DNA of 64,000 nt from Inia geoffrensis. Its lineage: Eukaryota; Chordata; Mammalia; Artiodactyla; Iniidae. This document shows, piece by piece, positions 11,200-22,555 of this stretch (the stretch's first letter is position 1; each line of letters begins with the position of its first letter). A model generated the notes under the pieces. It was not told the DNA's origin and searched no databases. It was given only the letters and a program-made list of their open reading frames with translations. The position numbers and the translations under genes are program-made. The stretch spans positions 24,850,055-24,914,054 of the forward strand of contig CM070912.1 in assembly GCA_036417435.1 (NCBI GenBank), in the 5' to 3' direction.

Positions 11200-11388
11200 C
11201 CTTTGACTCACTGTGTAATTGCTTTACATGTTTTATCTCATTTGACTGACTGTGTAATTGCTTTACATGTTTTATCTCATTTTTTCCACCAGATGGATTA
11301 TGTTGTGTCCCCATTTTACAGCTGAGGAAACCAAGGCTTAGAGTTAATTCATTTGCCCAGTCACACAGCTACTAACAGCTGAGACCAG
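11200..11388 (-). mobile_element. MIR, antisense, with internal duplication
   Basis: 'ccccattttacagctgagga', 'aaccaaggcttagag' and 'cccagtcacacagctactaa' are the antisense MIR core. The part upstream is doubled by the 39-bp tandem duplication at 11202-11279. Confidence 0.85.
11202..11279 (+). repeat. 39-bp tandem duplication, two copies
   Basis: Copy 1 is 11202-11240 and copy 2 is 11241-11279. They differ at a single base (C against G at the eighth position). Each begins 'tttgact' and ends 'ttttatctca'. Confidence 0.95.
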
Positions 11389-11395
11389 GGGTTCT

Positions 11396-11595
11396 CAGCC
11401 TCAGCACTACTGATACTTGGGGCTAGAGAATGTTTTGTTGCGGGGGTGCTGCCCTGGGTCTTGCAGTATGTTTAACAAAATCCACGGCCTCTAGTCATTG
11501 GATGCCAGTAGCACTTTCCCCTCCACTTGTGACAACCAAAAATTTCTCCAGACACTGACAGATGTCCCCTGGCAAATGTCTCCTAGTTGAGAACT
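11396..11595 (-). mobile_element. MER20 hAT-Charlie element, antisense
   Basis: 'ggggttctcagcctcagcac', 'gatgccagtagcactttcc', 'tgtgacaaccaaaaatttct' and 'ccagacactgacagatgtcc' match MER20 in reverse complement over nearly its full ~200-bp length. Confidence 0.9.
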
Positions 11596-11625
11596 TTAAG
11601 AAAGGCACATTAATATTAAAGTAGG

Positions 11626-12170
11626 TGTGGTCTTAAAATATGTCCCCCAAACCTTTCATACTTTTCCTTAAAGAGTTGGAGCCTAATTCCTACCCTCCTG
11701 AAAATGGGGAGAACTTGGTGACTTGCTTCTCGGAAATGGAAATACAGTGGACATAATAGGGACACATGAGATTAGGTCATAGAAGGCACTCTGGCCTCCT
11801 CTTTGTTCTCTCTCTGAAATTGCTTGTTCTAGGGGAAGTTACCTGCTATGTCATGAGAACACGTAAGCAGCTCTATGAAGAAGTCTCCACGGTGAGGATG
11901 GGGGCCAGTGAGGAGCTGAGGATCTAGTCAATTGCTATGGGGTGAACCATTTTGGAAGTAGATCCTTTAGCTCCAGTCAAGCGTTCAGATAACTGAAGCC
12001 TCAGCTGACATCTTAATGACAATCTCATGAAACACCCTGAGCAAGAGCCACCCAACTAAGTCAGCCCTGGATTCCTGACCCTTGGAAACTCACTGAGGTA
12101 ATAAATGTTTGTATTTTAAGCTTTGCTAAACTTTGGACTCTTTGTTACACAGCAATAGATAACTAATACA
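11626..12170 (+). mobile_element. MaLR-type LTR
   Basis: It starts TGTGG and ends 'agcaatagataactaataca', the standard MaLR terminus. Landmarks are 'gacttgcttctcggaaatgg', 'ctccagtcaagcgttcagat', 'gaaacaccctgagcaagag' and an AATAAA signal at 12100-12105. It is a different subfamily from 10063-10604. The target duplication has decayed. Confidence 0.8.
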
Positions 12171-12524
12171 AAACCAATGACATGTTGAGGGAAGGAGTAA
12201 ATGGTCTAGGGCGGGAGGGAAAGGATGCAAAGAAGAGAAACTGGAAAGGCAGAGAAAGGTCACATTGCAAAGGACTTTGCTAAGGAATTGACCTTCATTC
12301 TGATGGCAACTGGGGCCATAATTAGGCAAAAAGGCTTGTAGCTTTTTCATCTCTAGGAACACAATTCTGGACACTCTTCTGTTTAAGTTTCCCAATGGCA
12401 TCTCCTTGCTTTAAGCATAAAGGACAAACACTAAGTAAAGCTGAAAGGGCCTTTCATTTTCTTTCTCCTGCCTAACTGGTCCTATTGATCTTCTGCCCTC
12501 TGTTCTGGTATCATTCCTATCTCA

Positions 12525-12558
<34 letters not shown>

Positions 12559-12640
12559 CTATCTTCTATCCCTTCTACACTTTCACTTCTCTTATGTACT
12601 GTGTTCTCTTGTGCTCTTATATGCTTGCCCTGGATACCTC
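12171..12640. other. Unassigned sequence around a CA microsatellite
   Basis: Nothing is recognised apart from the dinucleotide run at 12527-12556. The frame at 12485-12793 reads through the run as a Thr-His repeat and is not a gene. Confidence 0.45.
12527..12556 (+). repeat. (AC)15 microsatellite
   Basis: An uninterrupted AC dinucleotide run of 30 bases. Confidence 0.98.
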
Positions 12641-12935
12641 TGCCTTTGGACTCCCTGGGCTAACTGTCCCTTTTTTGAAACCCTTTTCTGTCCTTCCCAG
12701 TCTGAGGAGGTTTCCCCCGACATACTTCCATACCCTCCCATTTTAGTCTGGGCAAATTTTCCTCCCAGCACTTATGCAAATTTTCTGGACTAAATGGCCT
12801 ATGATTTGTCCATTTCTGTAACTCTTTCCTCTACCTGGACTTGAGCTCTATAAGTTCACTGGCTGCATTTTTTAAAATCTCTGAAGAGGATAGGTGTCTA
12901 ATAAATGTTTGTTGAACAAATGAATGAATACATGA
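12640..12935 (+). mobile_element. L2 3' end
   Basis: A pyrimidine-rich body is followed by 'ggacttgagctctataagtt' and terminal 'gtctaataaatgtttgttg' plus gaatgaata units, as in sense L2 3' ends. Confidence 0.75.
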
Positions 12936-13488
12936 TAGCTGAGTTTTGCTGACTGCTACGTCTGGAGAAATCCAGACTTCTGTGTCCTTTGGTAGCCGGG
13001 TGATTTGTCTCTGATGGCTTCTGAAGAAAAATAAGTCTGGTATTAAGGAGTCTTATCTTGCCCAATGGATGTATGTACCTTGTGTTTGCACTGGACATAG
13101 ACACGGATATAGCAATAGCGGGTCTTGTTCTCCTCCACAAATCACTGGTCCAGTTCCCCTCAGAGCAGACCGAGAGGCATTACCCTCACTTTGAAACATG
13201 ACCTAATTTCACTGACTCATGGGCAGAAATCCTGAGATGCTGGTCCTTTTCCACCAATGTCCCCAATGTTTCCTCATATGACAGGAAAAAAAAATCTACC
13301 CATAACCCTGGTCATTTTCAAACAAGTTTGTTCCTGTTAACTGTTTGGAGGCCATTAACTGTTTGTTGTAGGGTCTGTTTGTTTCTGTAAACTGGGTTTG
13401 GCTTAGGGATATGAGCAGGGGCAGACCTGAGGATGTGAAGTGCTTCAGAGCTATTAAGGCAAAATGATGAGCCTGAAATTTGAGAATT
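12936..13488. other. Unassigned sequence
   Basis: No repeat or gene recognised. A short internal similarity, 'ttaactgtttg', occurs twice near 13337 and 13355. Confidence 0.4.
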
Positions 13489-13496
13489 ATATAGGA

Positions 13497-13704
13497 CAGA
13501 GGTCAGCAAACTATAGTCTACAGACAAAATCCAGCTCTACTTTTTATGGCCCTTAAGCTATGAATGTTTTTTATATATTTTAATGGCTACATTTAAATGA
13601 TTATATAAGTACACATGTAATAGCTTCGATTTTGCCTCTTGGCTTGTGAAGCCCAAGATATTCACTATATTATGGCCATTGAAGAAAAAGTTTACTGATT
13701 CCTG
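13497..13704 (+). mobile_element. Non-autonomous hAT-type DNA transposon
   Basis: It begins 'cagaggtcagcaaact' and ends with the inverted counterpart 'agtttactgattcctg', giving imperfect ~16-bp terminal inverted repeats. Flanking 8-bp sequences atatagga (13489-13496) and atgtagaa (13705-13712) agree at six of eight positions, as expected for an old hAT target duplication. The interior 'gtctacagacaaaatccagc' is familiar from mammal-wide Charlie-group elements. I do not name the subfamily. Confidence 0.8.
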
Positions 13705-13712
13705 ATGTAGAA

Positions 13713-14892
13713 GGAGAGAGAGACTCCCTCAGAGACAGAATTTGCAGAATAGACATGTCTACCATGGATTTTTAAGTGGTCTACAATAGGTGTACTATAC
13801 AACACTCCCCCTCTCTATCCCCTAGGGAATCTGTGTTACGCCTGTATTGGACATTGAGACTTGTGAATTATGGGTTCTTTATGTGAGGGATGGGGGGCAC
13901 TGAACGTATGCATCTAAAAGAGAGACAGGGTATGTGGAAGCAGAGGCTCGGGTACCAGACGGCAGCTATCACCTGGTCACTTACGGCCTCTCTGTTTAGT
14001 ATCTGTAGGGTCTCAAGTCAGGCTTGCAAGGAATGACACAAACTCATCACCTTTCTCCTCCTCCTACTGCCTAAGTGGGCTCCAGCTTGCTGGGTCTTAC
14101 TGGCACTGTCCATTGAGAGGGCGTGTCCTGCTGCCACTTAATCACGGGGTCCTATCCTCTCCCAGCAGCCCACCAGCAGAGTGCACAGCCACTTCTCACA
14201 GAGAGCCCTCTTACCCATCAGGGGACGATAATGCCTGGCAATCACTTTGGCTTTTCCAGACTTAATGTCCTCTCTCCTCCGGTCCTTCCTGCCCCGGTGG
14301 AAAGCGTAAGCATGCTATTTTGAGACATCCTTTAGTACCAAAATACCACTTTGAGACACTCATGTCCTTCCTTCCAATAATGTCTTTTGTTTAAAGCATA
14401 AAGAACTTATCAGGGGGGGCAAGTCGTGGCTTCTTATGGGAAGTAAGCCAAAGGGCAGAGTGGAGACTTACAGGATTTCTGCTGCCCCAGGCTTTCCAAC
14501 TCAAATGCTGAGGGCAGTGGAGATCCTTTGTCTTCTTCAATTTCTCATTCTCATATTCACAGACTGAGGGCTAAGGGGAGTGGTCACCAGGGACCCAGGC
14601 TTCCTGTGGATGTAGCATCAAGGTGAAAAAGGACAGGCTGATGATAGTGGGCTAAGTGGGCACTAAGCCTGTCCACAAGAAAAGAACTGGAAAACATGAA
14701 AAGTAAGAGAGACGGGGCACTGGGAAAGAGTTTTTCCTACAACAGCAAAGATAATTTGAAACTATGAAGGTTAGCATGAGGGGTGGGTGTCCAGTGACAT
14801 CATACAAACTATCAGGTATTTGGGAGAATGAATTATGAGCACAGCTCCACATGGTTTTAGGCCTTAATTCCATCACCGTATTCTGCCCTTCT
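13713..14892. other. Unassigned sequence
   Basis: About 1.2 kb without a recognised repeat, exon or promoter. There is a moderate pyrimidine-rich stretch near 14040-14300. Confidence 0.45.
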
Positions 14893-15110
14893 CATAGCTA
14901 ATATTTACTGAATGCTAACAATGTGTCAGATACAATGCTAACCCATTTATAAGTTTCAGCTCATTTACTGCAGACAACAACCCTACAGTGTACGAGCTAT
15001 TGTTACCCCGTATTTACAGAAGAGGAAACCAAAGCTCAGCGAGGTTAAGCCACTTGCCCACCATCGCAGCTCCTGAGTGTCAAAGCTTAGACTCACATCC
15101 AGGCCCAAGC
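14893..15110 (-). mobile_element. MIR, nearly full length, antisense
   Basis: 'ctaatatttactgaatgcta', 'cagaagaggaaaccaaagct', 'gaggttaagccacttgccca' and 'gctcctgagtg' are in reverse-complement MIR order. Confidence 0.88.
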
Positions 15111-16484
15111 CCAGAACTTGAACTTGGAACCTCTCCACGAGCTCAGCTCTCCCAAGGAGTTTGCCTCTAGGATCTCGTTTCCCGTGTCAGCCGGGCACCA
15201 GCATAAGCTTGGGAGAAACCAACTCCCATAGACAGCTGTCTAGATGGTGTTGATATTATAAATGGTATTATAAAGCATCAGGATATGGCTTATAAATCAG
15301 GCAAAGGGAAGTTATGATTCTTCTGGACACTCTAATCTATCTCCCTATAATTGCCTGTATGTGAAACGCCTGCATGAGGTTATCGGAGCCTTCCCTGAAT
15401 CGTCTGTGAAGGTAAGATTGCAATTTTAGCAACCCTTGTTACACAAACCAAAGCAATCTGTTCTACTTTGACACTCTGACACCCCTGGCTTGCAAAAGGG
15501 TCGGAGGCGGGGGTAGAGAGGAATTTGCTCATGTTCCTGTTGCCAGAAAAAGTATGAAGGGTTAATTATGAAGCATTGTCCCTGCTGGTGATGGCTCTGG
15601 CCTCTCACCGAACTAAGGAAGCAATCCTGGGGATACTTAAGGAGAAAACCACAGCTCCATTTCTTTAAACCATCTTTAACCTTTAGTTCTAGAAACCCTA
15701 ATTAAAAATCAATTCTGTTTTTTGTAGTCGATCTGACAGTAATTCTCTTTCTAATGGCAATGGCAAGAGAAATAGTATGTCAGGTATATTCGGCAGCAAA
15801 ATGATATGTTCATTAGCAATTTACTGGGTGTGAAATTTCTACCATGATAAAGCATTCCTGAACAATACAGGGTCACCGTTCCCCTAGGGTGACCCATTCT
15901 ACTGATTAATGGGGGACACTAGTGGGATTAAATGCCTGCTACACAGATTATTTGAGTGTTTACAGCAGAGTTATTTTGTAGGCACCTTGCACTCTGAAAA
16001 TAAGTCAGGACCCAAAAGAGTAAACAAGCTGACATAACAAGATGATTGCAGCCTATTGTAGCCCAGAAAAATCTAATCTGGTCTCCTAACAGCATTGCAA
16101 TCTTTATTGTGACTGTATAGATCCCAATTCATCAGCCCATTTTGGCAAGCTCTCCCCGCCGGTAATCATTCACTTTCAGTGTAGCCTCTGAACAGGTATC
16201 GACTTTAGAGCCCGGCAATTCATCCCCGGTTCTGCATCCCTCCATCAAGATTCTGTGACAGTCTCTGAAGCAAGTTGGGAGAGAAAAATGTGGCCTATAC
16301 ATGCAGGACCTCCAGAGGGGCAGGGAAAAAAGAGGGCAAGCAAAATTCTCCAGCTCAATGCAAAGGGATAATAAAACACTGGCGTCACATCTTGTCCTTG
16401 CGAAAATTCCAACAACATTCCCAGTGATCTACAGATCAAGGTGGAATCATGAAATATTAGAACAAAAAGGGATACAGGGGAAAG
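15111..16484. other. Repeat-free block, possible conserved noncoding DNA
   Basis: About 1.37 kb with no recognisable transposon, the longest clean stretch in the left third of the window. It is rich in TAAT/ATTA words (for example 'ccctaattaaaaatcaattc' at 15695, 'ctgattaatggg' near 15901) and has some isolated CpGs near 16140-16230. No open frame is convincing. A regulatory role is inference only. Confidence 0.35.
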
Positions 16485-16645
16485 ATACCTACATTTAGTG
16501 AGGGTCTTCAAAATCATTGTCTCATTTCAACCTTACATCAAACCCATGATATAGGTACAATTTATTAACCCCTTTTTCAGATGAGGAAACTGAGGCCGAG
16601 GGAGGTAAAGTGATTCCCACAGGCTAACAAGTGACTTCGAAACAA
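16485..16645 (-). mobile_element. MIR, antisense
   Basis: 'cagatgaggaaactgaggcc' is an unaltered antisense MIR core, preceded by 'tctcatttcaacc' and followed by a decayed 'ctaacaagtgac'. Confidence 0.9.
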
Positions 16646-16671
16646 GATTATTTAAACTAGCAGTTTTTGAG

Positions 16672-16870
16672 CTTTTTTTATTGAGGTAAAATTGGCATAA
16701 GGTTAACCATTTAAAGGGTCCATTCAGCGGCATTTAGTGCGTTCACAGTGTTGTGCAACAATCGCTTCTATTTGGTTTAAAACATTTTCATCACTCCCAA
16801 ACGAAACCCCACACCCATCCCCCACCCCCAGCCCCTGGATCCACTAGTCTGCTTTGTGTCTCTGCAGGTT
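16672..16870 (-). mobile_element. L1 3' UTR fragment, antisense
   Basis: 'ttttttattgaggtaaaatt', 'gtgttgtgcaacaatcgctt', 'acattttcatcactcccaaa' and 'cccagcccctgg' follow the reverse complement of an old L1 (L1M-type) 3' UTR. The 5' side is truncated. Confidence 0.8.
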
Positions 16871-17011
16871 TTTTAAAAGGCAGTGGAACCCCAATCTACA
16901 AAATGAAAGTAGAGCTGCTAATTGGAATTGCAGGCAGCATCTTGGAGCTTTGTGCCTTCAACCTTCGCAGACTCCAGTGGGGTCCCCAGAGGCCCACTCT
17001 GAGCTCTACAG

Positions 17012-17230
17012 CAGGGATCCCCAACCCTCGGGCCGCGGACCGGTACCAGTCTGCGGCCTGTTAGGAACTGGGCTGCACAGCAGGAGGTGAGCGGCGGGCA
17101 ACGAAGCCTCATCTGCCGCTCCCCATTGCTCGCATTAGCACCTGAACCATCACCCCTCCCCAACCCCATCCATGGAAAAACTGTCTTCCACGAAACCAGT
17201 CCCTGGTACCAAAAAGGCTGGGGACTGCTG
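17012..17230 (+). mobile_element. MER1-type hAT-Charlie element
   Basis: It starts 'cagggatccccaaccctcgg' and ends 'aaaaggctggggactgctg', with 'ctgttaggaactgggctgca' and 'cttccacgaaaccagtccct' inside. This is the shortened MER1 form. The 8-bp target duplication is ctctacag (17004-17011) against ctctagag (17231-17238), seven of eight identical. It accounts for the local GC and CpG peak. Confidence 0.9.
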
Positions 17231-17238
17231 CTCTAGAG

Positions 17239-17902
17239 GATTATTATGGGGGGCTCCTGGGAAAATCTGCTATAAGGGGATCTGTCACGGCCCCATTATT
17301 ATTTTTTCCTTTTCAAGGGAACAGATGAGACCAGGAGACTGTGGGAAATGTTCTTAAGCAGAGATATGACAAGGTTTGCTGACTAGTGAAGAGCCTGCAC
17401 AACTCTTCCGGGGACAGATGAGTGATACACCAGGGTGTAGATCCTGGTCAAAGCACTGATGCTGGGAATGCTGCTTGGTTGCTTTGCTTGTTATGTACAT
17501 CTCCATGGACAGATGGGGAAGGAAATTTGGGTCTTAGATAAGGCAAAAGGAAGATGTCATTGGATTTTGCCATGGACTCATCATTTTGGCCTCCATCTTG
17601 CAGGAAAGGTCACCTCATATTCCAACCAGCAGGCTTTGGAGTTGAAGGTGGTCCAACTCTGTATGACTTCCTTTCCACCTATACTTATTAATGGTGAATT
17701 GGAGTCATTCATGTAGCTGGCCTGTTAATTACTCAGTGTGCTATACCCCACCCCTTCCCCACTCTGCCCATCTCAGGCTCTTCCACAGAGGCTGATGAGT
17801 GGAAAATGAGCCTTGTGTTCTGCCCCTTGACTGTAGGTTGGGCCAAGGATAGACACAAATCTAAGCCTAAATTGGGATAATGACAGCATCACTTGGGGAT
17901 TG
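17239..17902. other. Unassigned sequence
   Basis: Mostly unrecognised. Around 17315-17400 the pattern 'gagatatgacaaggtttgct' weakly recalls antisense L2. Confidence 0.4.
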
Positions 17903-17915
17903 AGAATGTGGTTCA

Positions 17916-18222
17916 ATCTAAAAATTAAAACAAACAGACGTATATAACAAAGCAGAAACAGACTCACAGACAAAGGAAACAAACTAGTGGTACCAGTGCT
18001 GGAGGGTGAGCGGGGAAGATAGAGGTAGGGGATTAAGAGATACAAACTACTATGTATAAAATCTATAAGCAACAAGGATCTATTGTACAGCACAGGGAAA
18101 TTTAGCCATTATTTTGTAATAACTTTAAATGGAGTATAATCTATAAAAATATTGAATCACTATGCTGTACACCTGAAACTAATATAATAGTGTAAATCAA
18201 CTATATTCCAATTAAAAAAAAA
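17916..18222 (+). mobile_element. 5'-truncated L1, cetartiodactyl-type 3' UTR
   Basis: 'gagatacaaactactatgta', 'caaggatctattgtacagca' and 'tgctgtacacctgaaactaa' with a terminal A-run are the 3' UTR of L1s active in the cetartiodactyl lineage. A perfect 13-bp target duplication, agaatgtggttca, lies at 17903-17915 and 18223-18235. Confidence 0.93.
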
Positions 18223-18487
18223 AGAATGTGGTTCAGGAGCTCTGCACAGTTGCTGTCAGGCACTTGAATGAAGAGCCACAGAATTCTGAAGCCTGGCTCT
18301 GAAAGACACAGCTGCTATGCAGAGAGAGAAAGAGAAGAATGATGCAGACAAGCCTGCAGAAAGACGTGGAGGGGAGACACTGTGTCCCCATCCAGCCACA
18401 CCGTTGAGATGGACACAGACACCTGGTCCCAATTCCAGGCTCCTGGGAGACATGGCTGGAATCCCTGCTCTTGGTCCTGAATGATGT

Positions 18488-19012
18488 CCTGTCATTTTAG
18501 TCAGGGTTCCCTTGCCTGCCAGTGCCAGAAACACAACTCAAACTTGCTCAAGGATCCATGGAGTGTATTGGCTTACAGAGCTGCAAAGTCCAGGCACCAG
18601 GGCTGCAGGTACCCAGACAATGTCATCAGGGTTCTCCTCCCCAGCTCTTATGTCTGCTTTCCCCTGGGTTGGCTTCATTCTCAGGTGGGCTCACCAAAAG
18701 CTCCTAGAAGTTCTGGCTTAGCAACGGCAATGGAGAAAGTGCCCACATTCCCAGTAGGTTTAGAAAAACTGGGGAGCTGATGCTCATTGGATGGTTTTGG
18801 TCACATAACCACTAGGGAACCAAGACACTGATGTGTTACATGCTAACTTGTCAATCCATCCTTAGGACTCACTGTGAAGTGGAATCAGCCCCACCCAAAC
18901 TATGAGGACTAAGGGAAAGAAAGCAAAGGGATGCTACCTAAAGGAACATTAGGGTGCTGTTCCCAGAACATGGGCGCTGGGCAGTAATAAGAGGGAACAT
19001 CTGCTATAACCT
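18488..19012 (-). mobile_element. Ancient LTR-like repeat, antisense (family A)
   Basis: It opens 'agtcagggttcccttgcctg' with 'agaaacacaactcaaacttg' and 'tgggttggcttcattctcag', then 'cagccccacccaaac'. The same family occurs at 22556-22830 (-), 37835-38225 (+) and 55235-55700 (+). In sense copies an AATAAA-like signal precedes 'agttgggtttc', which suggests an ERVL/MaLR-like LTR. I do not name the subfamily. Confidence 0.65.
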
Positions 19013-19469
19013 AGCCTCCCTACAAAAAACAATAAAACAAAGACAAACAAACAAAAAACCCCCCTGTTTTAAGTTAGTCCAACAGGTTTCTGTTTCTTGT
19101 CACCAAACAGCCCTTGACTAAATATCTAGAAGAATATGTGGGAAATAAAAATGAGTAAGACGGACTTCAGCTGTCAAGGACCTTATCTTTTTATAAGGAA
19201 GATAAACCCAGTGTATGCAAATTGTACCTCACAAGTAAAAGCTTGTTCTAGAGGTACAGAGAACCCCAGAATTTCAACGGCAGTCATACCAGCTGAGGTA
19301 AGCAGGAAGTCCCTTATGGTATTTATTTGGCTTGGGGCTTAAGTGAATAATATAAGGTTTCAAATAGTGTATTTCCAGTTAAAGAAAACGGTGTCATCAA
19401 ACACCTAGAGGCTGGAAAGTACCAGGTGTAAACAGAGATGATCAAGTTTATCCCCTACATATCTCTTAC
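19013..19469. other. Unassigned sequence with an A-rich patch
   Basis: An (aaac/acaaa)n-like A-rich patch spans about 19023-19063. The rest is unrecognised. Confidence 0.4.
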
Positions 19470-20296
19470 CCTGTTTCGCCCCAGATCTCCCACCACCACC
19501 CCAGCCTAATATCTCACCCAGATTCCTGGGACATCCACTTTGCTCCATTCTAAGACATCCTCCACTTGTCTGCTAGAGTGATCTTTTTCAAGCACACATC
19601 TCGCGAAGACATACCCTCCTTGCCTCTCAGGAAGTTTCCCATTGCTCTGATATCTACGCTAAAGTTCTTCTCTTGCCTCGTCTCTCGGTGCTCCAGCCCA
19701 CCCATGTTCTCTATGTTACATGCACTCCCCAAAGCTTCAGACAAGCTGGGGAGGCCACCTGAAATGCTCCTCCTGTGTCCCCAACCCTTCACATGGTCAT
19801 TCATTTACACCCTCCTTCAGACCTATACCTAAGGAAGATCATTCCAGCCAGGCTAGCTCAGATCTCCCTGTGATGCACACCCAGCATCACCTAATATTTA
19901 TCTTTATTGCCCTTGTTTCAGTTAGTAAATAAACCTTCATTTGAGTGCATATTTCATCAATGACTCTTTTTCCTCTATAGCAAAGCTTTCTCTGTCTTGG
20001 CTCTGTTGACATTTGGAACCAGATAATTCTTTGCTGGGTGTGTGGGAAGGGGCTGCCTTGTACCCTGTAGGCTATTTTGCAGCATCCCTGGCCTCTGCCC
20101 ATTAGAAAACAGGAGCACCCCCTTCCCATTTTAGTTGGAACAACCAAAAATGTCTCCAGACATTACCCCAAGGTCTCCTGGGTGGGAGGGTGGGGAGCCA
20201 AATTGCCCCCCCATTGAAAACCATCACTCTGCAGTCTAGTACTGTAGACTCCATGAGGAAAGAACAAATCCAGTGCCTCGTAAAGGTAAGTATTTG
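19470..20296 (+). mobile_element. L2 split by a MER20 insertion
   Basis: The left part (19470-19980) has the pyrimidine-rich L2 3' region ('ctgctagagtgatctttttc', 'tgtttcagttagtaaataaa'). It resumes at 20235 with 'tctagtactgtagactccat' and 'gagg', the segment expected next in L2. The gap is filled by MER20 at 19981-20226. Confidence 0.7.
19981..20226 (-). mobile_element. MER20 hAT-Charlie element, antisense
   Basis: 'cagcatccctggcctctgcc', 'ggaacaaccaaaaatgtctc' and 'cagacattaccccaagg' match antisense MER20. The 8-bp flanks are ctctatag (19973-19980) and ctctgcag (20227-20234), differing only by two transitions, so the host L2 is older. Confidence 0.9.
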
Positions 20297-20299
20297 ATT

Positions 20300-20485
20300 C
20301 TCCAGACCAATCACACTTCAGAATCACTTAGGGAGCTCTAAAAAATTATGATGCATGATCCGACCCCATACTAAGTAAAGAGGAATCTCTGAGGGGATGG
20401 GGTGAAAGGACTGCGGTCCAGGTATCCATCAAAAAAACCCAGAAAACTTCCCAGGCAAATCTCTTGTGCAGCCGGGGCTGATAAT
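20300..20485 (+). mobile_element. MER5A-type element
   Basis: 'cttcagaatcacttagggag' is followed by 'ccgaccccatactaagtaaa' and 'ggaatctctgaggggatgg', in MER5A order. The 3' half is poorly preserved. Confidence 0.65.
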
Positions 20486-21264
20486 CACAGAAGTGGGTGA
20501 CCATTGTTGAAATCGTTGTTGGCTGAATGGAAGAGAGGGATGGAAATAGTGAGAGAGTGAGAGATAGAAGGGAGTGGGGAAAGAGGAAGGAGAGATGAAG
20601 GGATATAAGGAGAAGCAGCAAAGGAAGCGGATAAAAGGAAGGAAAGGCAAAAACCTCTTGCTAGACTCTGGGACTCAAAGAGAAATCTGGCTACTGAGGC
20701 TGGAAGCTTAATTTGGGACCATATGTGAAGAGCTGTGAATATTATTTTGCTGTCCTTGGGAAGAGGCAATCGGAAGCCAATGAGCACTTCAGAACAAGGA
20801 TGCTTTCAGTTCAAATCAGTGTGTTAAGAAGTTGAATGGGTCATCTAGCACAAAAGGAACTTGAGTGGGGAGACCCAGGAACCAACTGCATTGTATGAAA
20901 ACATCTGGGATGATGATAAGTGGAAAGTAAACAATGGATACCAAGGATTCTCTACAGGAAGAAGAATTAGGTGACTATGGGTGAAAAGTGTTGGGACTGT
21001 CTTTGGGAATACGACAGCCATGTGCCCATCATTCTGCAGTTTCGTAAGGAAGATGGACGTGGAAAACCAGGTACTAACTTCGTGTTACAAAGGGAAGCAC
21101 AGGGTGCCACAGGAGCATAGAGCAGGTGCCCAGCCTGGCCTCAAGGGTCAGAATACACTTCTCAGAGGGAAAGCCCTTTATGCTCAGACTTCCAGGGTGA
21201 CAGGGGTTGGGGTGATTGAGTGAGAGTAAGGAGAAAGGGAATTAGGAAAATACAATTAGATTAG
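20486..21264. other. Unassigned sequence with purine tract
   Basis: About 20531-20650 is a G/A-rich low-complexity tract of degenerate gagag/ggaag units. The remainder to 21264 is unrecognised. Antisense frames through the tract are Ser/Leu/Pro-rich artefacts. Confidence 0.5.
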
Positions 21265-21560
21265 GGGTGGGCAAGAGTGAAGCTGAACAGTGACAGGTGA
21301 GGCAGAGAGAAGACTCGGATGATGCTGGAAGGCCCTGTAAACCCCTGCTCAGGATTTCTGACTTTATTCTAAGAGTCGGGATAAGCCGTAGAGACAAGGG
21401 TTTTAAGCAAAGCAGCGGATTCAGATCTCATTTTTGCTCTGGGGTGCAAAACAGAAATTAGGTAAAGAAAGAAGCTGGTAAGCTATTTCCAAGGCTTTGG
21501 ACCCACCTGGGTGGGAAGGAAAATGGCCATAGCAGCAGCAGTGGGGAGAAGAAGCCAGTG
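21265..21560 (-). mobile_element. L2 fragment, antisense
   Basis: 'ggaaggccctgtaaacccct', 'ctgactttattctaagagtc' and 'gtaggaccagatcatg'-class text ('ttcagatctcatttttgctc') recall the antisense L2 interior. Confidence 0.5.
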
Positions 21561-21844
21561 ACCAGAATTATGGGAGAAAAGGTATTTGAACATTTTCCTC
21601 TGTTATTTTATAAAAACTTTAGGTTCCCAACATGGAGTCCGCATGTTGGTTAGAGAGAAGAGCCTTGCAATGCTGTAGGTCCTGCAGACTGTGCCTGGGT
21701 TCCTCCTTGCCTGCAGGCGCTCAAGTTTCAGTAAGGAGAGTCTGGTTTGAATGAACTGGGACCTTCTTCCACTCCGGGCAGTCAAGGATTTCTCCCAGGT
21801 GGTCCCTCTGTGTCCCTGAAGGATCTCAACAAGGAGGGAACATG
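21561..21844. other. Unassigned sequence
   Basis: Nothing recognised. Confidence 0.4.
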
Positions 21845-22030
21845 GGCTGTGGAGCCAGCCACACTGGATAGATGCAGCTTCCAACCTCTGCCCCACAGCT
21901 TACCAGCTGGACAACTTCCTTAACTAATCTAAGCCTCAGTTTCCTCATCTACAAAATAGGGAAAACAACATTCCTTGTGTGGCTGAGAGCGTCAGATGAT
22001 AGATAACATTTGGATGGTGCCTAGAAAAGT
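21845..22030 (+). mobile_element. MIR
   Basis: 'gcctcagtttcctcatctac' is an almost unaltered MIR core. It is preceded by 'gtggagccagccacactgg' and followed by a decayed 3' end. Confidence 0.9.
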
Positions 22031-22555
22031 GGATAAAGGTGGATTTTCCTTCCTCTCTGAATGGAGGCACTCAGATTATGTGGATTTATCATCAGCTTAA
22101 ACTATTTGCTGCCACAAACTATGACACCATGAATAGCTATTTCCACAATGGAGCATTAATTCAAAATAATACAGGTAGGGAAGGCTTAGAAGAAAGACTC
22201 TGCCATTTGCTTAGGAGCAGAGGGTGGAGGAGAAAATTCAGGAGTCCAGGCAATAGAAATATTTTAATAACAGCAGAGCCAGAACATTTGTGGCAGGTCA
22301 ATAGACCACTCTTCTCTCTCCAGTAAATTCTCCATCTTGAGTTTCTATAGTATTGGCATCTTTGTTATGAAGCAACTTCTGATCTATTACTCTTAAGAAG
22401 GCGTATTGAATGCATTTGAAGGAGAATGTTGCTTTATGACAGACCAAGGGCCTTGTGTTTATGATTTACAGCATGGAGGTGTGTGCCTGCCTGATACCAT
22501 CCACGGAAGTGACAAATCAGGCAAAGGGAATGAACTTATCTTGATGCTGGGCCTG
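22031..22555. other. Unassigned sequence
   Basis: No repeat or gene recognised. Confidence 0.4.

Noticed and set aside
12485..12793. 102-codon frame with a Thr-His repeat
   Set aside because: The repeat is the AC microsatellite, and the remainder overlaps an L2.
17012..17230. GC/CpG-rich patch as a CpG-island promoter
   Set aside because: It is entirely the MER1-type transposon with its 8-bp duplication.
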